Assembly: GCA_014379815.1 (NCBI GenBank)
Contig: JACMLA010000237.1
Location: 1 to 8,797, forward strand
Reading direction: 5' to 3'
Source of the DNA: Bryobacteraceae bacterium
Lineage (GTDB): Bacteria; Acidobacteriota; Terriglobia; Bryobacterales; Bryobacteraceae
DNA length: 8,797 bases
Below, piece by piece: positions 6,201 to 8,797 of the stretch. Under the pieces are notes generated by a model. The model did not search any database. It saw only the letters and a program-made list of their open reading frames with translations, and was not told the origin of the DNA. Within the stretch, counting starts at the first letter, position 1. Each line of letters starts with the position of its first letter. Made by a program: the position numbers and the translations under genes.

Positions 6201-7175
6201 CTATTTAAGAAGAAGCGGCGGGCTCAGAAGGTATTTGGCAACCTTGCGGTGTCCATCAATCATCTTGTAGACGCGCTCAACTTCGTCCTGACGCAACCCT
6301 GCCACAGTAGCAAGATCCGCCGCGCTGATTGCGTGGTCTTTTCCATATAAGCACAGATCCATTTTTTCAAGAGGCACCTTGAAGTAGAACTCCTCCTGCG
6401 ATTGATCGAGCGAATAGGTTTCCGTCGTCGGTGGGCGACGCTGGATCTCTTCGGGCACGCCAAGGTACGCGGCCAACTGATAAACCTGGGACTTGTAAAG
6501 ATGGGCAATAGGCTTGAAATCGGCCGAGCCGTCTCCATTCTTCACAAAGAACCCAAGCTCATACTCCAGGCGATTCGGAGTGCCTGCGACCGCGAAATTC
6601 AGCAGGTCGGCGTAGTAGTACTCCATCATCTTCCGTACGCGCTGCTTGAAGCTTGTGGCGGCGACGATGCCGAGGTAGGCTTCCGGGCTGAGCCGGACTT
6701 TTTTCGTTTCGCCGTTGGGAGCTTGAACAACAATCGAAAAGATTGAATACCGCTCGGCGCCCGCCAGACCGGGCAGGACGATCTTGAACTTGTAACCCGG
6801 GCCGTATTCGGGCACAGCAAGGCGAACAGCATCGGCTTGTCGTTCGTAGCAGCGCGCGCCCGCAAGAGCCGGAGCGATGTCCTCTGTTGCGTGCCTGACG
6901 CCAAGCAATTCTGCAACGAGCTTGCCGAGACGAAGGCTGTCGGAAGACGAAGCCACTTCGGGCATGAACAACACTTGAACTCGGTCCTTGCCCAGGGCCC
7001 GCGCACAGAGATAGGCCACGACGGCGCTGTCAACCCCGCCCGACACGCCAAGCACGGCTCCTCGTCGCCGAAACTGCTTGAACACCGCGTCGCGAATACC
7101 TTCAACCAGTCGGTCCGTTTCCTGCCTGGGATCGATCGTCAATAAATCTGACGCCAACATTTTGCTGATTTCCAT
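6201..7175 (-). CDS. nadE: NadE-family ATP pyrophosphatase (NAD+ synthase-like)
   Basis: This 324-aa cytoplasmic protein shows NH3-dependent NAD+ synthase motifs: the PP-loop SGGVDS at 45-50, SFKQRVRKMMEYYYADLLN at ~175-193, GTPNRLEYELGFFVKNGDGSADFKPIAHLYKSQ split across 198-230, and RRPPTTETYSLDQSQEE at ~246-262. True NadE joins ammonia to an adenylylated carboxylate. Here the gene is 8 bp from the carrier-protein gene and 28 bp before the SGNH gene, so a dedicated amidation step in the envelope pathway is as likely as housekeeping NAD synthesis. It is longer than the ~275 aa usual for the stand-alone bacterial enzyme, with additional sequence at roughly 120-172 between the ATP site and the GTxN motif. 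No glutaminase domain is present, so ammonia would have to be free or supplied by a partner. The ATG at 7175 has only a weak ribosome binding site; Met6 is an alternative start. Confidence 0.85.
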   Translation of the reverse strand: MEISKMLASDLLTIDPRQETDRLVEGIRDAVFKQFRRRGAVLGVSGGVDSAVVAYLCARALGKDRVQVLFMPEVASSSDSLRLGKLVAELLGVRHATEDIAPALAGARCYERQADAVRLAVPEYGPGYKFKIVLPGLAGAERYSIFSIVVQAPNGETKKVRLSPEAYLGIVAATSFKQRVRKMMEYYYADLLNFAVAGTPNRLEYELGFFVKNGDGSADFKPIAHLYKSQVYQLAAYLGVPEEIQRRPPTTETYSLDQSQEEFYFKVPLEKMDLCLYGKDHAISAADLATVAGLRQDEVERVYKMIDGHRKVAKYLLSPPLLLK

Positions 7176-7183
7176 ATAGCTGC

Positions 7184-7441
7184 TTACTTTCCCAGCTTCG
7201 CGAGAAGGAAACCGGAGATCTTGTTGATAGAGTCGAGATTGTCCGGGATCAACTCTTCGTCATTGACCTGAAGGCCATACGTCTCCTCGAGGAACGCGAC
7301 GAGCTCCAAAATTCCAGTCGAGTCGATGATGCCGCTGTCGAGAAAGGATTGCTCATCACTCAACCCGTCGCTGCGCCCAAAAAGAAAGTTATCGACAATG
7401 AACCGGCGAACCGGCTCCACCTTTTCCGTCTGCGCTGACAT
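7184..7441 (-). CDS. Acyl carrier protein (phosphopantetheine carrier)
   Basis: This is an 85-aa acidic protein of typical ACP/PCP size. The phosphopantetheine site is in FLDSGIIDSTGILELV, with Ser41 as the attachment residue; the DST triplet replaces the more common DSL. It then follows the ACP helix pattern (AFLEETYGLQVNDEEL, INKISGFLLAKL). The ATG at 7441 is preferred over in-frame upstream starts because AGGGAGGA lies 5 nt in front and everything upstream overlaps the AsnB-type gene. It would hold an activated acyl or aminoacyl group as a thioester in the cytoplasm, the form from which MBOAT proteins of Dlt-like systems draw their cargo. The resemblance is to stand-alone carriers next to AMP-forming ligases rather than to the fatty-acid AcpP, whose usual fab neighbours are missing. 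Which acyl group it carries cannot be read from the sequence. Confidence 0.92.
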   Translation of the reverse strand: MSAQTEKVEPVRRFIVDNFLFGRSDGLSDEQSFLDSGIIDSTGILELVAFLEETYGLQVNDEELIPDNLDSINKISGFLLAKLGK

Positions 7442-7446
7442 AAAAA

Positions 7447-7454
7447 TCCTCCCT
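7447..7454 (-). promoter_or_regulatory. Strong Shine-Dalgarno site of the carrier protein gene
   Basis: On the minus strand AGGGAGGA overlaps the TAG stop of the AsnB-type gene and ends 5 nt before the carrier-protein ATG. It is the clearest ribosome binding site in the operon and suggests the carrier is translated strongly and independently. Confidence 0.8.
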
Positions 7455-8797
7455 AACTGTTTTGAACGACTGGACCGGAGCGAACACTTGTCGCGTCGCG
7501 CCGGTTGATGAAGCGATTGATTACCAACTGGGTGGAAAGTATCCCCACCAGGGCCATATTGTCGCCGACGCTGGTCAGAGCTCCACGCCGGAATTTCTGC
7601 ACAAGCTGCGCGACAGCCCGTGGATCGAAGATGCCATCCGCTGCGATCTGCGCCGCTGAGAGGAGATCGCCCACGTAGTTGGCCCGCTTTCCAAAGAAGC
7701 TGGCTCCATCGGGAGCCCGATAGGGCTGCTTGTAGCGATTCTGGACCGACGGAGGAATCAACCCGCTGGCCGCACGTTTGAGAAGATGCTTCTGATCCAG
7801 CACCTTCATCTTCATCCGCGGTGACAGCTTTGACGCAAACGCCACGACCCGATAATCGAGAAACGGGTACCGGCCCTCGACTGCGTGTGCCATGGCCATT
7901 CGATCGCCCTGAGACGACAGAATGTATCCCGGCAACAACAGTTTCGCCTCCAGGTACTCCGCCTGATTGAAGGACGCCATTTGCGGGTACGACTGCGGCA
8001 GAATCTGTTCCAGATCCGCGAGGGCATTGGCTCCCGCAAGTTCGGCGCGAACCGCATCCGAAAAGAAGCCCTTGATCTTGCTCGTCAGCTTCCATCGAGG
8101 AATGTGCGAGAAAAATGGACTGGCGATATCTTCCGGCGTGATCTGGAAAAACTTCTTCAGGTACGCCGCGGGCTGCCGCTGGATTCCATCCATGTACGGG
8201 TAAAGGCGCTTGAGCAGCAACGGCCTCCACACCGAGTCCGGCTGGCTGGCCCAGAATCGCCGAATCTTCGTTTCCTTGAAGATGTCATAACCGCCCATCA
8301 CTTCGTCCGCACCTTCTCCGGTTACGACAACCTTGAAACCGCTATTTCGAACCAGTCTGGAGAGAAGGAACAAGGGTGCGGGCGCCGTACGCAGGATGGG
8401 ATACTCGGTGTGCGAAATGACATCCGGAAATATCTCGCCGATATCCTCTGAAGAGCAGGTCACGGCGGAGTGCTGCGTACCAATAAAGGCACTGGCTTCG
8501 TCCTGATACGCGCTCTCGTCGAACTCGGCGTCTTCAAACCGGACGGAGAACGAACGCAACCTGTCGCCTACAGCTTGTTTGACAAGTGCCGTGATGAGCG
8601 TCGAGTCGAGACCGCCACTCAGATAGGTACCGAACGGCACATCCGATCGAAGGCGAATTCTGGTGGCGTCCGTCAGCAGTGCAAGAAGATCCTCTGTCAG
8701 CCGCTCTTCATTTCCGTCGAGACCGTCATTTCCGGGAGCCAGATCCAGATTCCAGTATTGAGAAATTCGCAACCGACCGTCTTCAAGAACAAGGGAA
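7453..8797 (-). CDS. asnB: AsnB-type glutamine-dependent amidotransferase, C-terminal part (5' end outside window)
   Basis: The frame is open from the right edge. Before the TTG at 8772 it continues as SLVLEDGR, so that TTG is not the start and the N-terminal glutaminase domain lies outside. The 447 visible codons cover the synthetase domain: RLRISQYWNLDL, the ATP pyrophosphatase loop SGGLDST (8599-8619), FSVRFEDAEFDES, VVVTGEGADEVMGGYD, and LPGYILSSQGDRMAMAHAVEGRYPFLDYR, followed by a well-conserved C-terminal region. Family members use glutamine-derived ammonia to turn an AMP-activated carboxylate into an amide. Copies in polysaccharide clusters usually act on pathway-specific substrates rather than making free asparagine, and the carrier protein 11 bp downstream supports that here. 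The stop is TAG at 7453-7455. Family assignment is firm; the substrate is unknown. Confidence 0.93.
   Translation of the reverse strand, partial: SLVLEDGRLRISQYWNLDLAPGNDGLDGNEERLTEDLLALLTDATRIRLRSDVPFGTYLSGGLDSTLITALVKQAVGDRLRSFSVRFEDAEFDESAYQDEASAFIGTQHSAVTCSSEDIGEIFPDVISHTEYPILRTAPAPLFLLSRLVRNSGFKVVVTGEGADEVMGGYDIFKETKIRRFWASQPDSVWRPLLLKRLYPYMDGIQRQPAAYLKKFFQITPEDIASPFFSHIPRWKLTSKIKGFFSDAVRAELAGANALADLEQILPQSYPQMASFNQAEYLEAKLLLPGYILSSQGDRMAMAHAVEGRYPFLDYRVVAFASKLSPRMKMKVLDQKHLLKRAASGLIPPSVQNRYKQPYRAPDGASFFGKRANYVGDLLSAAQIAADGIFDPRAVAQLVQKFRRGALTSVGDNMALVGILSTQLVINRFINRRDATSVRSGPVVQNS

Noticed and set aside
7442..8230. A 348-aa minus-strand frame whose C-terminal end is the carrier protein
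   Set aside because: The part upstream of 7441 is out of frame over the AsnB-type gene and has no family motifs; the carrier has its own strong ribosome binding site.
7885..8451. 188-aa plus-strand frame opposite the AsnB-type gene
   Set aside because: Antisense to the conserved synthetase domain; no recognisable motifs.
1..8797. CRISPR array, tRNA or rRNA genes
   Set aside because: No regularly spaced repeats and no tRNA or rRNA-like segments were seen on either strand.

Overview
The window is a stretch of a bacterial genome with almost all coding potential on the minus strand. Transmembrane acyltransferases, a membrane-anchored SGNH protein and an ACP-type carrier point to a cell-envelope or exopolysaccharide locus. 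The organism looks like a medium-to-high-GC bacterium, probably Gram-negative. The secreted LamG plus sugar-dehydrogenase protein would suit a soil group such as Acidobacteriota, but that placement is a weak inference.

Reading down the minus strand from the right edge, positions 8797 to 2218 form one tightly packed operon: the C-terminal part of an AsnB-type amidotransferase (truncated by the window edge), an 85-aa acyl carrier protein, a NadE-like ATP pyrophosphatase, a membrane-anchored SGNH/GDSL protein, an MBOAT acyltransferase, a 57-aa membrane microprotein, an acyltransferase-3-like integral membrane protein, and the broken N-terminal remnant of a second MBOAT. Junctions are short or overlapping (25-bp overlap, ATGA overlap, 3-bp gap, 8 to 28-bp gaps), so co-translation is likely.

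The most informative item is the 57-aa microprotein at 3544..3717. It has one predicted N-in/C-out transmembrane helix and ends in FVYVNF, which matches the F-x-Y-x-x-F C-terminal acyl-shuttle hexapeptide known from DltX and from many MBOAT proteins. With the carrier protein (DltC role), MBOAT (DltB role), microprotein (DltX role) and SGNH protein (DltD role), the operon looks like a complete Dlt-like route carrying an acyl group from a cytoplasmic thioester to an extracytoplasmic polymer. It occurs in a non-dlt setting with two ammonia-handling enzymes, AsnB and NadE-like. No AMP-forming ligase (DltA role) is in the window. If it is part of the operon it should lie beyond the right edge.

At about position 2230 homology to the second MBOAT stops. 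A 411-bp region without a convincing gene follows (1807..2217), containing a nested inverted repeat that may be a trace of a rearrangement. Left of it, from 1806 to the window edge, an uninterrupted minus-strand frame of 602 codons starts with GTG. It encodes a secreted protein with a signal peptide, a LamG-type lectin fold, an Fn3-like linker and a glucose/sorbosone dehydrogenase beta-propeller, and its 3' end lies outside the window. It is visibly less GC-rich than the operon.
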